DNA of 53,098 nt from Arthrobacter pascens. GTDB lineage: Bacteria; Actinomycetota; Actinomycetes; Actinomycetales; Micrococcaceae. The DNA is taken from positions 1-53,098 of the forward strand of contig NZ_JAFHKT010000110.1 of assembly GCF_017052465.1 (NCBI RefSeq). Direction: 5' to 3'. A program made the translations under genes and the position numbers. Below are positions 17,370-27,131 of this stretch, piece after piece. How positions within the stretch are numbered: position 1 is the first letter of the stretch; the number at the start of each line of letters is the position of its first letter. The notes under the pieces were generated by a model. The model ran no database searches. It saw only the letters and a program-made list of their open reading frames with translations, and was not told where the DNA came from.

Positions 17370-18469
17370 CGGGCGGCGCTCAATTCCTCTAGGGCAACCC
17401 ATGGCTCATGGAGTCCGAAAGCCTGGGGGCCAAAGACTTGCAGCGCTTCCGGGGTCCGCATGATGGCAGGAGTCGAGATTCCGTAGACGGCAACCCGCTG
17501 TCCGAACCGCAGGGCCTCGGAAGTGATCGGTGTGCCCAGATCAACATCAACTATCGTAATAAGATCCGGAACAATGGCAACCACTGCACCATTCTTGTGT
17601 GCAATGACGTTCTCGTTCCGGAACTGGATCCGCATCTCGTGGCCACCATCAAATGACTCCACAGTGGCAAACCCTTGGGTGAACCCGTCCCTAACGAACC
17701 TCTCAACGTCAACGATTTTTCCCCGCATGAGCACGGTTCCATGACCGTATATTGTGTCCTTCAGGAAGGCACTGAGTTCTGCCAGCGGATCAAGATGTTT
17801 GTCCTTGGCCTTACGCAAAGTCCGGCCGATATTGAGGGCCAGTGTGACGGTGTTGCGGATCGCAGTACGCTTGACGTCTGCTCCGCTCATTGGATACTCG
17901 GCGATGTATGCCGCGCCCCCCATCTTGATGGTGACCGCGCGGGCGAAAGTCTCCATCCTCTGGTTGTCCTGGCCGGTATCGACGATGCACGTGTGCCCGT
18001 TTTCGTCAGAAACAGCGAGCGGTGATCCGGACACTCCATAGACTCCGAACGTTTCCATTTGAAGCTCCGGGAAGGCTCGCCCCATTCCGTCGCCGTCCAC
18101 CACCGGGATACCTGCTTCGGCGGCGACGACCAGAGGAATCATGGAATTCAGTCCGCCGCACTCCATGGGGATTGTTGCATCGGCTGTTTTTCCGAGGTGT
18201 TTCTCCAAGGCACGGAGCGACCGGACTGCCTCAGAGCCGGCGGGGACTTTCTCGACTACGACAGTCGGAGCGCCCATCATGGCCGTGGCAATGACAAAGT
18301 CATCGTCATCAATTTCGGTCGGATCGAGGATTTCGATCTTCTTTCCGTTTTTGAGGCATTCCTCGACGAGGAGCCGGCCGATGAGCGGATCTCCTCCGCC
18401 GCCTGTACCCAGTATTGCCGCGCCCCGTGCCAAGTCAGGTACGTCGTCTAGTGACAGATAGAAACTCAT
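17366..18469 (-). CDS. DUF917 / S-methyl-thiohydantoin desulfurase-family protein, copy 1
   Basis: A 367-aa protein with the full DUF917 signature: LGTGGGGDP at 20-28, MECGGLN at 102-108 and DGDGMGRAFPELQM at 125-138. The family is now named after a thiohydantoin desulfurase of ergothioneine breakdown, and members often sit beside hydantoinase/oxoprolinase-type ATPases, as here. AAGGAAG precedes the ATG. It is 43 bases after hyuA-like and coupled to the M19 gene. Role in desulfuration or in another cyclic-amide reaction is inferred from the family, not proven. Confidence 0.85.
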   Translation of the reverse strand: MSFYLSLDDVPDLARGAAILGTGGGGDPLIGRLLVEECLKNGKKIEILDPTEIDDDDFVIATAMMGAPTVVVEKVPAGSEAVRSLRALEKHLGKTADATIPMECGGLNSMIPLVVAAEAGIPVVDGDGMGRAFPELQMETFGVYGVSGSPLAVSDENGHTCIVDTGQDNQRMETFARAVTIKMGGAAYIAEYPMSGADVKRTAIRNTVTLALNIGRTLRKAKDKHLDPLAELSAFLKDTIYGHGTVLMRGKIVDVERFVRDGFTQGFATVESFDGGHEMRIQFRNENVIAHKNGAVVAIVPDLITIVDVDLGTPITSEALRFGQRVAVYGISTPAIMRTPEALQVFGPQAFGLHEPWVALEELSAAR

Positions 18470-18512
18470 GTTGTTCTTCCTTCTACTTCTTGCAGTCAGC
18501 GTTCGCGTGTGG

Positions 18513-20060
18513 CTATTTCGACGCCGGCAGGTCGCCGACCGCTTTGACGCGTACCCGGGACGCGTTTCCGGGCAGATAGGCCAGGGGCAGCTCGTCGATC
18601 TCCACGATTTGGACAGTGCTGGCTTTGGCTCCGGCAGCTATGGCTTTGCTGATTGCTTCCTCCCTGGCCTGATCGAGCACTTCTTCGCGCTTTCCTGCCG
18701 GGATTGCAAAGATACGGTCGACTTCGCCACCGACTTGGGCAATGGCGGCGCCGATGGCATTCGCCACTCCGGAGTGCCCCGGACGGGCAACGTCACTGGC
18801 GCAGGCCATCTGTTCTGGTACCAGGAACGCACCGCCGCCGACTGCGACCACCGGGACGAGGTCGGAACTCGTGCGCATCCGGTCTACCGTCTCCGCGATC
18901 CTGCGGTAGATTTCTACTTTGGCCGCCTTCACCATGGAAGGATCCAGATGGCTGACGAGGCCGGGGTCACCGATCTCCGCATCACCCGCCGCAACCATGA
19001 TGTCGGTCGCCGTCAGAGTTTTGCCTCCGAAAACGAGTGCCTCCTCCGTGACTCTGTAGCCAACGCTGTCCGGCCCGACTGTCACACCGTTGTCGAACCT
19101 GATGCGGCTGCCGCCACCGAGGCCGACGGACAACACATCAGGCATACGGAAGTTGGTTCGGATTCCCGCCACCTCGATTTCTGTTGCCGCCTCGCGGGGA
19201 AAGCCGGACTGGAGAACTCCGACGTCCGTCGTTGTTCCGCCAACGTCCACTACTATGCAGTCTTTGAGACCGGAGAGGTAGGCGGCGCCGCGCATTGAGT
19301 TGGTCGGTCCTGAGGCAAAGGTGGCCACTGGGTATTTTCGGGCAAAATCGACATCCATTAACGTGCCGTCGTTCTGGCTCAGGAACAGCGGGGCGTGGAT
19401 GTTTAGCGCCACCAGGGATTGATCGAGTGAGGAACACACATCTGCTGAAAGCTCACGAAGGGCGGCATTGATGATTGTTGCATTTTCCCTCTCGAGGAGC
19501 CCCACCCTGCCGATTTCGTTGGAAAGGCTGACCGGAAGTTCCGGGAACTCGGCGTTTATGATTTCCGCTGCCCTCTGTTCAAACTCCGAGTTGACTGGGG
19601 AAAACACGGACGAGATTGCGAAGCTGCGTGCCCCTTTGGCTACGGCGTCCTGGGCTGCCCTGCGTATCTCGTCAGGATCGATCGGAGAGATTTCCCGTCC
19701 ATCGAACTCATGACCGCCGTGGCACATGTAGGGCAAGGCGTGCAGCGCTTCAGTAATCCGTGCCGGCCAGCCGACGAACGGGGGCAGTCCGCCCGTTGCA
19801 GGAAGTCCGAGCCGGATTGCCGCCGTCGGTGCCAGCCGCTCCGCTTCGACAAGTGCATTGATGAAATGGGTGGTGCCGATCATGACGGCGTCTATGTCGG
19901 CAGGATCAAAGGAGTACGCACTCTGTAGTCGGCGGAGGGACCCGGTAATCCCCTGTCCCACGTCACTCATTGTCGGACTTTTTACACCTGCGAGAACCTC
20001 GCTTCCGTCAATGAGTACCGCGTCCGTATTGGTCCCGCCGACATCGATGCCTATCTTCAC
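18513..20060 (-). CDS. Hydantoinase/oxoprolinase family protein (HyuA-like)
   Basis: A 515-aa ATP-binding protein of the hydantoinase A/oxoprolinase family: N-terminal KIGIDVGGTNTDAVLID, a second phosphate-binding stretch VVDVGGTTTDVG in the middle, and GVANAIGAAIAQVGGEV near the C-terminus. Known HyuA enzymes open five-membered cyclic amides with ATP, usually with a HyuB partner; no HyuB is encoded here, and a DUF917 protein follows instead. It overlaps the permease stop by four bases (ATGA). It probably activates or opens the imported hydantoin-like ring. Confidence 0.88.
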   Translation of the reverse strand: MKIGIDVGGTNTDAVLIDGSEVLAGVKSPTMSDVGQGITGSLRRLQSAYSFDPADIDAVMIGTTHFINALVEAERLAPTAAIRLGLPATGGLPPFVGWPARITEALHALPYMCHGGHEFDGREISPIDPDEIRRAAQDAVAKGARSFAISSVFSPVNSEFEQRAAEIINAEFPELPVSLSNEIGRVGLLERENATIINAALRELSADVCSSLDQSLVALNIHAPLFLSQNDGTLMDVDFARKYPVATFASGPTNSMRGAAYLSGLKDCIVVDVGGTTTDVGVLQSGFPREAATEIEVAGIRTNFRMPDVLSVGLGGGSRIRFDNGVTVGPDSVGYRVTEEALVFGGKTLTATDIMVAAGDAEIGDPGLVSHLDPSMVKAAKVEIYRRIAETVDRMRTSSDLVPVVAVGGGAFLVPEQMACASDVARPGHSGVANAIGAAIAQVGGEVDRIFAIPAGKREEVLDQAREEAISKAIAAGAKASTVQIVEIDELPLAYLPGNASRVRVKAVGDLPASK

Positions 20061-21412
20061 GTGTAGTCCTCCTGCAGTGCGCGTTCTTCAGTAATCGATC
20101 GGCGTGATAGCGCCTCTTCGGATGTGCCTTTGATTAGGCCGAGTTTGCCCGCGATGACGTAGAGAATCAGGGAAGCGCCAAGCGAATTAAGGGATCCTAC
20201 CCCCCACGGCAGGAACGTTCCGATCAGCACCGAGGCGGCCCAAACCACCAGGGTCCCGATGACCCACGTTGGCTCTGTTGCCGGCAGGCCGGGGGCAGAT
20301 GCGGATAGGACGCTTCGCCATTTCTTTACGATGTAGTATTCGGCGACCATGATGCCGGCGATGGGGGGAAACGTGACTCCGAGCAGGATCAGGAAATCCA
20401 CAAAGTAGTTCAGTATTCCGGCAGCGGCGAGTGCGCTGCCCAGGATCCCGATAAAAATGGTGACGCTCGTGCGGCTCACTCGCTTCTTGAATACTGTCTC
20501 GACGAAGTTCACAATGCCTAGGGATGCCGAGTACAAGTTCCAGTCGTTCATCTTGATCGTGCCGGCAACGATGATGATTGTGCCGACGAACCCGCTGCTG
20601 GACGTGACAATTGCGATGATGTCGTTGGTCTTGAGTGCATGGGCAAGGAGAACACCGGCGATGGCCACCATGAATTCCCCGAGGGTGACGCCGAGCAGTG
20701 TCTGCTTGATGACATCGGAAGGTTTGCGGTTGAAGCGCGTCATATCAGGGGTAATGACCATGCCGACAATGAATCCCCCTGCCACCAGTGTTGTCCCGGC
20801 GGCCAGGCTAAGGACCGGTCCCGGGGCCGGCTGGTTAACCAGATCGCCGAGGTCGTGCCTTTGCAGCTCAGAGACAATCGACCAACCGGCGAGCAGGAGG
20901 AACGCGGGGATCGTAATGTAAGCGGTCCAGGCCATGCTCTTGAAGCCGTAAATGACTATCGCGGTCACAGCACCACCGACCACAAGGGCCCACGCCCATG
21001 CGGGGATAACGGGCGCCAGCTTGGCAAGCCCTTCAGCGGCCACGCCGCTTTGGACACCAAACCATCCGACCAGGCTAAGTGAGATGAACAGGGCGATGAT
21101 GCTGGATCCATGGCGTCCAAAGCCGGTCCATCTAGCGAGAATCGAAGTTGAGAGGCCTTCTTTTTGGCCAAGGATTCCCGTCATGATGGCAACCACCTCT
21201 AGGATCACTGATCCAAGGAAGATGGCGAGCAAGGCGGTGGGAAAGTCCATTCCAAATCCCAGGGCTGCACCCAGAAGGAACTGGGAAAGCGCTGACATCT
21301 GGCCGAACCTTTGAACGGCCACCGACCACCAGCTGTATCGGGCGTGGTCGGGAACACGCTCCAGGGCGTAGTCCTCCTCCCCCGCGTGTTTCTTATCAGT
21401 AGTTGTTGCCAT
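20057..21412 (-). CDS. NCS1-family permease (cytosine/hydantoin type)
   Basis: A 451-aa integral membrane protein with about twelve hydrophobic segments, of the nucleobase-cation-symport-1 family. AAGGAG lies before the ATG. The closest characterised actinobacterial member by function is the hydantoin transporter Mhp1 (established knowledge), which suits its position as the first gene of the HyuA/DUF917/dipeptidase operon. It probably brings in a cyclic amide (hydantoin, thiohydantoin or a purine breakdown product) with sodium or protons. Confidence 0.85.
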   Translation of the reverse strand: MATTTDKKHAGEEDYALERVPDHARYSWWSVAVQRFGQMSALSQFLLGAALGFGMDFPTALLAIFLGSVILEVVAIMTGILGQKEGLSTSILARWTGFGRHGSSIIALFISLSLVGWFGVQSGVAAEGLAKLAPVIPAWAWALVVGGAVTAIVIYGFKSMAWTAYITIPAFLLLAGWSIVSELQRHDLGDLVNQPAPGPVLSLAAGTTLVAGGFIVGMVITPDMTRFNRKPSDVIKQTLLGVTLGEFMVAIAGVLLAHALKTNDIIAIVTSSSGFVGTIIIVAGTIKMNDWNLYSASLGIVNFVETVFKKRVSRTSVTIFIGILGSALAAAGILNYFVDFLILLGVTFPPIAGIMVAEYYIVKKWRSVLSASAPGLPATEPTWVIGTLVVWAASVLIGTFLPWGVGSLNSLGASLILYVIAGKLGLIKGTSEEALSRRSITEERALQEDYT

Positions 21413-21589
21413 CGGTGCTCCTTGGCTATGAGGTCCTACCCGGGAAGAGATTCGGGGATAGGAGGGAATGAAACGAAGCTACGGCCCGTGGCCGTCGATA
21501 TCAATGGTTGCTCTGACTACTAAATGCCCTCATCATGTGCATACTTAACACATTCGTCCCCCACGCACCCACATTCGAAGGAGGAAGCC

Positions 21590-22681
21590 ATGTCTTGGCT
21601 TCTAACGGCCACGGACCTGGAAGCGCTGGAGTTTGGCGCGAGAATGCTGGGCTCGGGTGGGGCCGGTGACACTCACGCCATGTCTCTCTTGACGCGGAAT
21701 CTGTTGGAACATTGCGGCGGCGTGACCGTATTTCCGCCAAGTAAAATCCTTTCTGGCGATGTCGTAGTGGCCGTGGGCCTGGCGGGGTCGGCGTTGGCCT
21801 TCAGCGAAAAGCCCAGCGGATCGGAGCCGTACGTAAGAGCTTTTGATGCGGTTGCCCAGAAATTTCCAGGGCGGCGAGCACTTGTTTGTGCCTTCGAAAT
21901 GGCTGGGATCAATGCCTTTGCACCGATCCTTGTGGCGGCGGCCCTGGGCATCCCGCTGGTCGACATGGATGGCATGGGGCGAGGACTCTCAGGACTGCAT
22001 CAGACAACTTTCAACGCGCATAGTGTCTCGATGACTCCTTGTGCCTTGGTCGACACTTCAGGGAGGTGCGTCGAAATTTCAGGATCAACTGCCGAGGAGG
22101 CCGAGCGTTCCCTGCGCGTTCTCATGGAATTGTTCGGCGGCTGGGTGGCGTTCGCGGGGTACCCCATGGATGGGCGACAGGCGAGGGAAGGCGGCATAAG
22201 CCGGACGCTTCGACGAGCTTTGGAGCTTGGACGCCAGTTCCAGCAGTCGAGGAAACTAATTCAGTCCGTGAGTGATGCGATATCCCATTTTTGTTCCCAC
22301 ACTGCGGGGTGCCTTTTTGTGGGCCGAGGGAGTGTTGTGGACGTTCACTGGGAACCTGCCCCCCGTGATTCCGGTGCCGGGGTACAGGCCAAAGGAACGA
22401 TGATTGTTCGGGCCGCAGGAAGATACCTTCGAATCGAGGCACAGAACGAATTCCTGCTGCTCATGGACGAAGGCCGGCTGCTTGCTAAGGCCCCCCAGAT
22501 AATCTGCCTCCTGGACAGCCATACCGGCATTCCCCTCCTCAGCGAGCGTATCCTGCCCGGTTTCGGGGTAGATGTCGTTGTCTTTGAGGCCCCGGGCGAA
22601 TGGAGCGAATATGCTGCGCAGGCCTTGGTCGACATTTCCGGTTACGGGTACACAATCCCTTCCCTTGGAGACTCGCTGTGA
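21590..22681 (+). CDS. DUF917-family protein, divergent copy 2
   Basis: A 363-aa DUF917 protein on the opposite strand from copy 1, with GAAGGAGG before the ATG at 21590 (the frame opening at 21524 has no ribosome site). Its motifs fall at the same positions as in copy 1 but are altered: GSGGAGDTH for GTGGGGDP, FEMAGIN for MECGGLN, and DMDGMGRGLSGLHQ for DGDGMGRAFPELQM. The loss of the Phe-Pro-Glu-Leu core suggests a changed substrate or a binding/sensing role. It is coupled by GTGA overlap to a PucR regulator, unusual for a catabolic enzyme, so it may feed the regulator information. That is inference. Confidence 0.8.
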   Translation: MSWLLTATDLEALEFGARMLGSGGAGDTHAMSLLTRNLLEHCGGVTVFPPSKILSGDVVVAVGLAGSALAFSEKPSGSEPYVRAFDAVAQKFPGRRALVCAFEMAGINAFAPILVAAALGIPLVDMDGMGRGLSGLHQTTFNAHSVSMTPCALVDTSGRCVEISGSTAEEAERSLRVLMELFGGWVAFAGYPMDGRQAREGGISRTLRRALELGRQFQQSRKLIQSVSDAISHFCSHTAGCLFVGRGSVVDVHWEPAPRDSGAGVQAKGTMIVRAAGRYLRIEAQNEFLLLMDEGRLLAKAPQIICLLDSHTGIPLLSERILPGFGVDVVVFEAPGEWSEYAAQALVDISGYGYTIPSLGDSL

Positions 22682-24264
22682 CAGCCCGGTTGACCCTTCG
22701 TGAACTGCTGCGGTGTCCGATGCTGCTGAACAGCTCCGTGATCTTGGAACACCCCGTTTCGAGCTTTACGTTCATCTGCACTAACGAGATCAGCGCCAGC
22801 GGCGCCGCCACCACTGCCTATCTTGACCCACCAGACGAAGTGCAGGTCAGCAATCTCGAAGGCATCTGGATATCCTCTTGGATTCCCTCCTATGCCCTGG
22901 AAATTCTGCTTCCACAGCTGAAGCGAAAGGGCGTGGGCGTAGTGATCCTGATACCAACCACGCCTCAGGATTTCCAACCACTCTCGGAGTTCGGCCTTTC
23001 TACCCTGGAACTTGCGCGAAAACTGAGAATGAACGTGGTTGCGCTCCACCAGCCCCAGGCGACTGTGGCCGTGGCCGCATCCCTCAGCAGGTTCATGGGA
23101 TCGGATCTCTGGGCACGGTCCATGAATATGACGGCCTTCACCCACGCCGCCCACCAGATGGAGCCAAGCCCCGAGGGCGTCGTTTCTGAACTCAGAAAGT
23201 ATGTCAACGCGCGGATAGCAGTGATCAATTCGCTTGGCCTGCCGCTCGCGGGCGCAGTGGACCGGCCGCTGGCATTCGGCAACATCGGGGCGTCGCCCGT
23301 GTTTGACCCCAGCCAAACTCCAAACCTCATATCGGTTCCGTTGCCCCCGCTCATGGAGGACGACGTTCCAGCGCTTTGGATACTCGCGGAATTCCAGCCC
23401 GACGCCCCGTCCTTCGAGCTGGAGGCGGCACAAGAACTCATGGAATTAGGGGCCCTTTCGTTGCTCAGGTGGCTCAGCCGTCAACGCTTCGCGAGCGAGC
23501 AGTTTCAGTCCGCAAGATCAGCGATCGTTTCACAGCTCGCTGTCGCTGGCGGAGCAATTCCCGATCACGTCATCTCTCAAGCTCTCAGCGTCGGCTGGAA
23601 CTTAAGCGGATGGCACACCCTCATAAGCGTTCGTGCCCCACGGAAATCCCTGGCCCACGACATCGGACGAATGCTTCCAGCCGCTTTGACCCGGTATGAC
23701 TACACAGTGGACTCGTCCGAATACATCGATCATTGGCTTGTCTGGGAAACACGGCAGGACCAACCATCCCGGCGAGACTACAGGGATTTCGTCGCCGCTC
23801 TGGACTCCCTACGACCACCGCCAGAAACAGGAATCGTTTTTGGCGTCGCTAGGCCACGCTTTGGACCGGAGGGATTTGCAAGAAGCATCGCCGAGGCTGA
23901 AGACTTCGCTCGACAAGCAGGCTCCAGCAAAGGACGCCGGCAGATTGTTGACGCTCAGGAATCCGTCGCCACCCAGTTGATCCGCACTACGCTCCATGAT
24001 CCGGCACTGGTTCGCCAAGCCACGAAGTTTCTAAAACGACTGTCTGAACCAGACGCCGGCTATCTGAGGAAAACGCTGAACACCTACCTTCAAAGCGAAT
24101 CTAACCTCGCGGAAACGTCGCGCGCCCTAGAAGTCCATCGAAACACGGTGGTCAAGAGCATCGAAAAAATCGAGGAACTACTGGATGCTCCGCTTGAAAA
24201 CCCTGACACCAAATTTGCCTTACGCATCGCACTCAGAATCCTGGAAATTGCCGCCACCGAGTAG
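22678..24264 (+). CDS. PucR-type helix-turn-helix regulator
   Basis: A 528-aa regulator. The GTG at 22678 overlaps the stop of the DUF917 gene and has GGAG upstream; the longer frame from 22600 lies inside that gene. The N-terminal half is a PucR-like sensor (mentions of LTLRELL and VGVVILIPTT are typical of its purine-catabolism domain position), the middle is GGDEF-like without catalytic residues, and the C-terminus has the PucR HTH (LAETSRALEVHRNTVVKSIEKIEELL split over 24105-24184). PucR proteins activate purine, allantoin and hydantoin pathways, so it likely controls the divergent permease operon. Confidence 0.82.
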   Translation: MTARLTLRELLRCPMLLNSSVILEHPVSSFTFICTNEISASGAATTAYLDPPDEVQVSNLEGIWISSWIPSYALEILLPQLKRKGVGVVILIPTTPQDFQPLSEFGLSTLELARKLRMNVVALHQPQATVAVAASLSRFMGSDLWARSMNMTAFTHAAHQMEPSPEGVVSELRKYVNARIAVINSLGLPLAGAVDRPLAFGNIGASPVFDPSQTPNLISVPLPPLMEDDVPALWILAEFQPDAPSFELEAAQELMELGALSLLRWLSRQRFASEQFQSARSAIVSQLAVAGGAIPDHVISQALSVGWNLSGWHTLISVRAPRKSLAHDIGRMLPAALTRYDYTVDSSEYIDHWLVWETRQDQPSRRDYRDFVAALDSLRPPPETGIVFGVARPRFGPEGFARSIAEAEDFARQAGSSKGRRQIVDAQESVATQLIRTTLHDPALVRQATKFLKRLSEPDAGYLRKTLNTYLQSESNLAETSRALEVHRNTVVKSIEKIEELLDAPLENPDTKFALRIALRILEIAATE

Positions 24265-24734
24265 CCGCATCGTCGCCCGACAGCAGTGAAAGGCTCCGCG
24301 CTTGATCCTAGATGAAAGCTCGCGTCCCTGAAGCCGTGGGCCTGTTGTTGTGGATGTTCTCGGCACATTCATCGATATGAGACGTTTCGATGCATGACGG
24401 CAAGGACTGAGAATCAGAGGCGTGCCAGCCCGTATGCCCCTCATCGCTTACCCTCCGTATCAAAAGTCTGCCGGCGGCCCACCCCCGTTACCTTTTTCGT
24501 AGCCCCAGTCCTGTTGCATGGGTGGTGCGAATAGCTATCGATCGCCACGGAGCGCCCCCAAAGTTCCTATCGGAGCAGGATGGTTCCCTGACGTGCGACT
24601 CCCGGGTTAGCTGTTGAGATGGGTGGGTCAGCACACTCTTGACGTGTGCGTGGAATCATATTATCGTTGACCCTAATCCTTTAGGTAACGCGATTGGGAC
24701 TTCGCGAAGCCTCTCCCTAAACGATTAGAAAGTA
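24265..24734. other. Intergenic stretch before the first LacI gene
   Basis: No gene is recognised in the first 370 bases. TTGACG at 24639-24644 and TATTAT at 24659-24664 resemble promoter boxes but are only 14 bases apart. The last 60 bases carry the inverted repeats described separately. Confidence 0.4.
24674..24727. promoter_or_regulatory. Inverted repeats upstream of LacI gene (operator candidates)
   Basis: TAATCCTTTAGG (24674-24685) and CCTAAACGATTA (24716-24727) are inverted copies with one mismatch. Between them lies the exact palindrome CTTCGCGAAG (24700-24709) with the CG centre typical of LacI-family operators. The layout fits autoregulation by the LacI protein. Confidence 0.5.
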
Positions 24735-25799
24735 GTGGGGAAAATGGCGAAGAAGCCCACGTTGCGGGACTTGAGTGAAGTCACAGGCTTGTCTTCCTAT
24801 ACTGTTTCGCGCGCCCTGAGTAACGGGGCCGATGTCTCGGATGCGAGCCGGAAGCTGGTGTTGAAGGCCGCCCGGGAGCTTGGTTATGTCCCGAACCGTG
24901 CCGCGCAGGAGCTCCGGAAGAAATCGCGCAGTTCGGTTGCGGTCATCACGGCGAGCACCTCGAACTACTACTATCTGGACCTGATGAAGGGCATTCAGCG
25001 GGTTCTGCGCGGATCCAGCCGGAATGCTGTGGTGGCCGACATTGCCGCGGAAGGCGTGTACACGCCGGAGGTGGAAGATGCCATTGTTCAGGATCTGATC
25101 CAGTCACGGACGGCCGGCGTCATCACCACCCTGACGCTGAGCGCCGAGAACGTCAAGCTCCTCGAGAGCTGGGACATCCCGGTGGTATTCGTGGACTCGG
25201 CACCGCCGGAGGACGCGACGCGGGTTCCGAGCATCCTCACGGATAACTATGCGGCGAGCATAAAGGCTGGAGGGCATCTGGCTGAGCACGGGTATACGGA
25301 TTGGCTTTTCCTGGCCTATCCGGGCCGTTGGTCAACGCGTGCCGAGCGGGAGCGTGGTCTCCGCGAAGCGGCCGATAAGCACGGGGCCGCCCTGCAGGTG
25401 CTGGAGACGGAAAACGACTCCGACTCGGCACGTAAGACGCTCTCCGCCTATTTGGACACCCCCGGCGGGGCCTTGCCGAGGGCGATCATCGCGGGCAATA
25501 ACCCACTGCTCCATGGTGTCCTCACCGTGCTCCAGCAGCGTGAAATTGCTGTCCCCACCCAGGTGGCGCTCATAGCGTTTGATGAGTTTGCCTGGGCGCC
25601 CTTGCTGGATCCGCCGCTGACAGTGGTGGATGAGGACAGCGAATCGATCGGCGTTCTGGCCGCGCAGACGCTGACACGAATCCTGGATGGGCAGCTGGAG
25701 GCCGAACGGCGGGGCGAACCCCCGGTGCCCGACTACCGTCCCGAGGACCGCCGGGAGGTGACCGCGGACCTGATCGTGCGCCAGTCATGCGGATGCTGA
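24735..25799 (+). CDS. LacI-family transcriptional regulator 1
   Basis: A 354-aa LacI/GalR repressor. N-terminal HTH with hinge (LRDLSEVTGLSSYTVSRALS, then VPNRAAQELRKKSR), then a sugar-binding core domain. Start is ambiguous between GTG 24735 and ATG 24744, the latter with GTGGGG too close upstream. It precedes a ribose-type ABC transporter in the same direction and probably represses it, releasing when the sugar or a derivative binds. Its own promoter region carries palindromes that could be autoregulatory. The C-terminus ends in CGC after a family-typical length. Confidence 0.88.
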   Translation: MGKMAKKPTLRDLSEVTGLSSYTVSRALSNGADVSDASRKLVLKAARELGYVPNRAAQELRKKSRSSVAVITASTSNYYYLDLMKGIQRVLRGSSRNAVVADIAAEGVYTPEVEDAIVQDLIQSRTAGVITTLTLSAENVKLLESWDIPVVFVDSAPPEDATRVPSILTDNYAASIKAGGHLAEHGYTDWLFLAYPGRWSTRAERERGLREAADKHGAALQVLETENDSDSARKTLSAYLDTPGGALPRAIIAGNNPLLHGVLTVLQQREIAVPTQVALIAFDEFAWAPLLDPPLTVVDEDSESIGVLAAQTLTRILDGQLEAERRGEPPVPDYRPEDRREVTADLIVRQSCGC

Positions 25800-26153
25800 G
25801 CTCCAGCTCCTCCTGACAACAGACGCAACAAAATTCCCGTCTTTGGCTCAGAAGGGGGCCTCGGCGGCAGACGTGCCAGGTTCTCCACCTGGGCACCTGA
25901 TAAGGGCCGACCCCCGGCCCGCCCCACACAAGCACCCTTGCCTTGGTACTCCGAGACGATACCGGCAAGGCCTGGTTCCACCGGAGACGACTCCTCAGAG
26001 GCCCGTCATGCCGCGGGAACCGACCAGAAAGCCCGGTCTTCGCATCGAAGTGAGCCGGCGTAACAATCACTACCCAATTCCATCGACAACGTTTTCACGG
26101 ACATGGCCCCGCCGTCACGGCATCGCCGGATCCGCTTCAAAGGAGAATCGAAA
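25800..26153 (+). promoter_or_regulatory. Leader region of the ABC operon with LacI-type operator candidate
   Basis: No gene in 354 bases. CGACAACGTTTTCACG (26084-26099) matches the right half (CGTTTTCA) and centre of the common LacI-family operator, with a degenerate left half. AAAGGAG just before the binding-protein ATG is its ribosome site. Confidence 0.4.
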
Positions 26154-27116
26154 ATGAATCAGCTCGTCAAGAAGTCGGCAGTCTTCACCGCCGCCGCGTC
26201 ACTGGCCGCGCTCAGTCTGACGGCCTGCAGCTCTGGCGACACCCAGGCCGGCACTAACAAGCCGGCAAAGATCGAGAAGATCGGTCTGATGGTCCAGGAC
26301 ATGTCCAACCCGTTCTTTTCGGCGATGGACAAGGGAGCCAAGGAAGCCGCAGCGAAGATCGGCGCCACCGCGAACACCCAGGACGCCCAGCTTGACCTGG
26401 CGAATCAGAATACCCAGATTGATACCTTCATCCAGCAGGGCGTGAACCTGATTGTCATCAGCGCGGTGGACGAAAACGGCATCCAGCCGGCGATTGAGCG
26501 AGCGAAGCAGGCGGGCATCATTGTCATCGCCGTGGACACCCCTGCCAAGAGCGCCGACGCCGTGGTGATGACCAACGCAGTCCAGGCCGGCGAAAAATCC
26601 TGCCAGTACCTGTTCGAGCAGATGGGCGGAAAGGGAAATGTTCTTCTGGTGGACGGAACCCCGCTCCAGACGATCCGGGACCGTATCACCGGTTGCAAGA
26701 ACGTCGTGAAGAAGTTCCCTGACATCAAAATCGTTGGGCAGCAGGCCTCCAAGAACGACCGCGCCTCCGGTCTCGCCGTAACCACCGACATGCTCACGGC
26801 CGCCCCCGATGTCCAAGGCATCTTCGGCATGAACGACCCGTCTGCCCTCGGTGCTGTTCTGGCCGTCCAGCAGGCCAAAAAGAGCGCCACTGTGAAAGTC
26901 ACCGGCGTTGATGGCAGCCCGGAGGCCGTGGCCGAACTCAAGCAGCCCGGATCACCTTTCATCGGAACCGCGACGCAGAATCCCGCCGAGATGGTCCGCA
27001 AGGCCGTCGAGGTCGCCCAGAACATCATCGACAACAAGCCCCCGGCAGAAACCACGATCCTGATCCCCAGTGAGCTCGTGACCCGGCCGAACGTCAGCCA
27101 GTACAAGGGCTGGTAA
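26154..27116 (+). CDS. Ribose-type sugar ABC transporter substrate-binding lipoprotein
   Basis: A 320-aa periplasmic-binding protein of the RbsB type. The start at 26154 has AAAGGAG eight bases upstream; upstream residues of the longer frame are not conserved. A signal peptide ends in the lipobox LTAC (Cys at about 25), so it is anchored outside the membrane. The first domain opens with IGLMVQDMSNPFFSAMDKG, the classic RbsB start. It should deliver a pentose or similar monosaccharide to the permease. A strong hairpin after it may raise its level over the downstream genes. Confidence 0.88.
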   Translation: MNQLVKKSAVFTAAASLAALSLTACSSGDTQAGTNKPAKIEKIGLMVQDMSNPFFSAMDKGAKEAAAKIGATANTQDAQLDLANQNTQIDTFIQQGVNLIVISAVDENGIQPAIERAKQAGIIVIAVDTPAKSADAVVMTNAVQAGEKSCQYLFEQMGGKGNVLLVDGTPLQTIRDRITGCKNVVKKFPDIKIVGQQASKNDRASGLAVTTDMLTAAPDVQGIFGMNDPSALGAVLAVQQAKKSATVKVTGVDGSPEAVAELKQPGSPFIGTATQNPAEMVRKAVEVAQNIIDNKPPAETTILIPSELVTRPNVSQYKGW

Positions 27117-27131
27117 GGCTCCCCCACTGCC

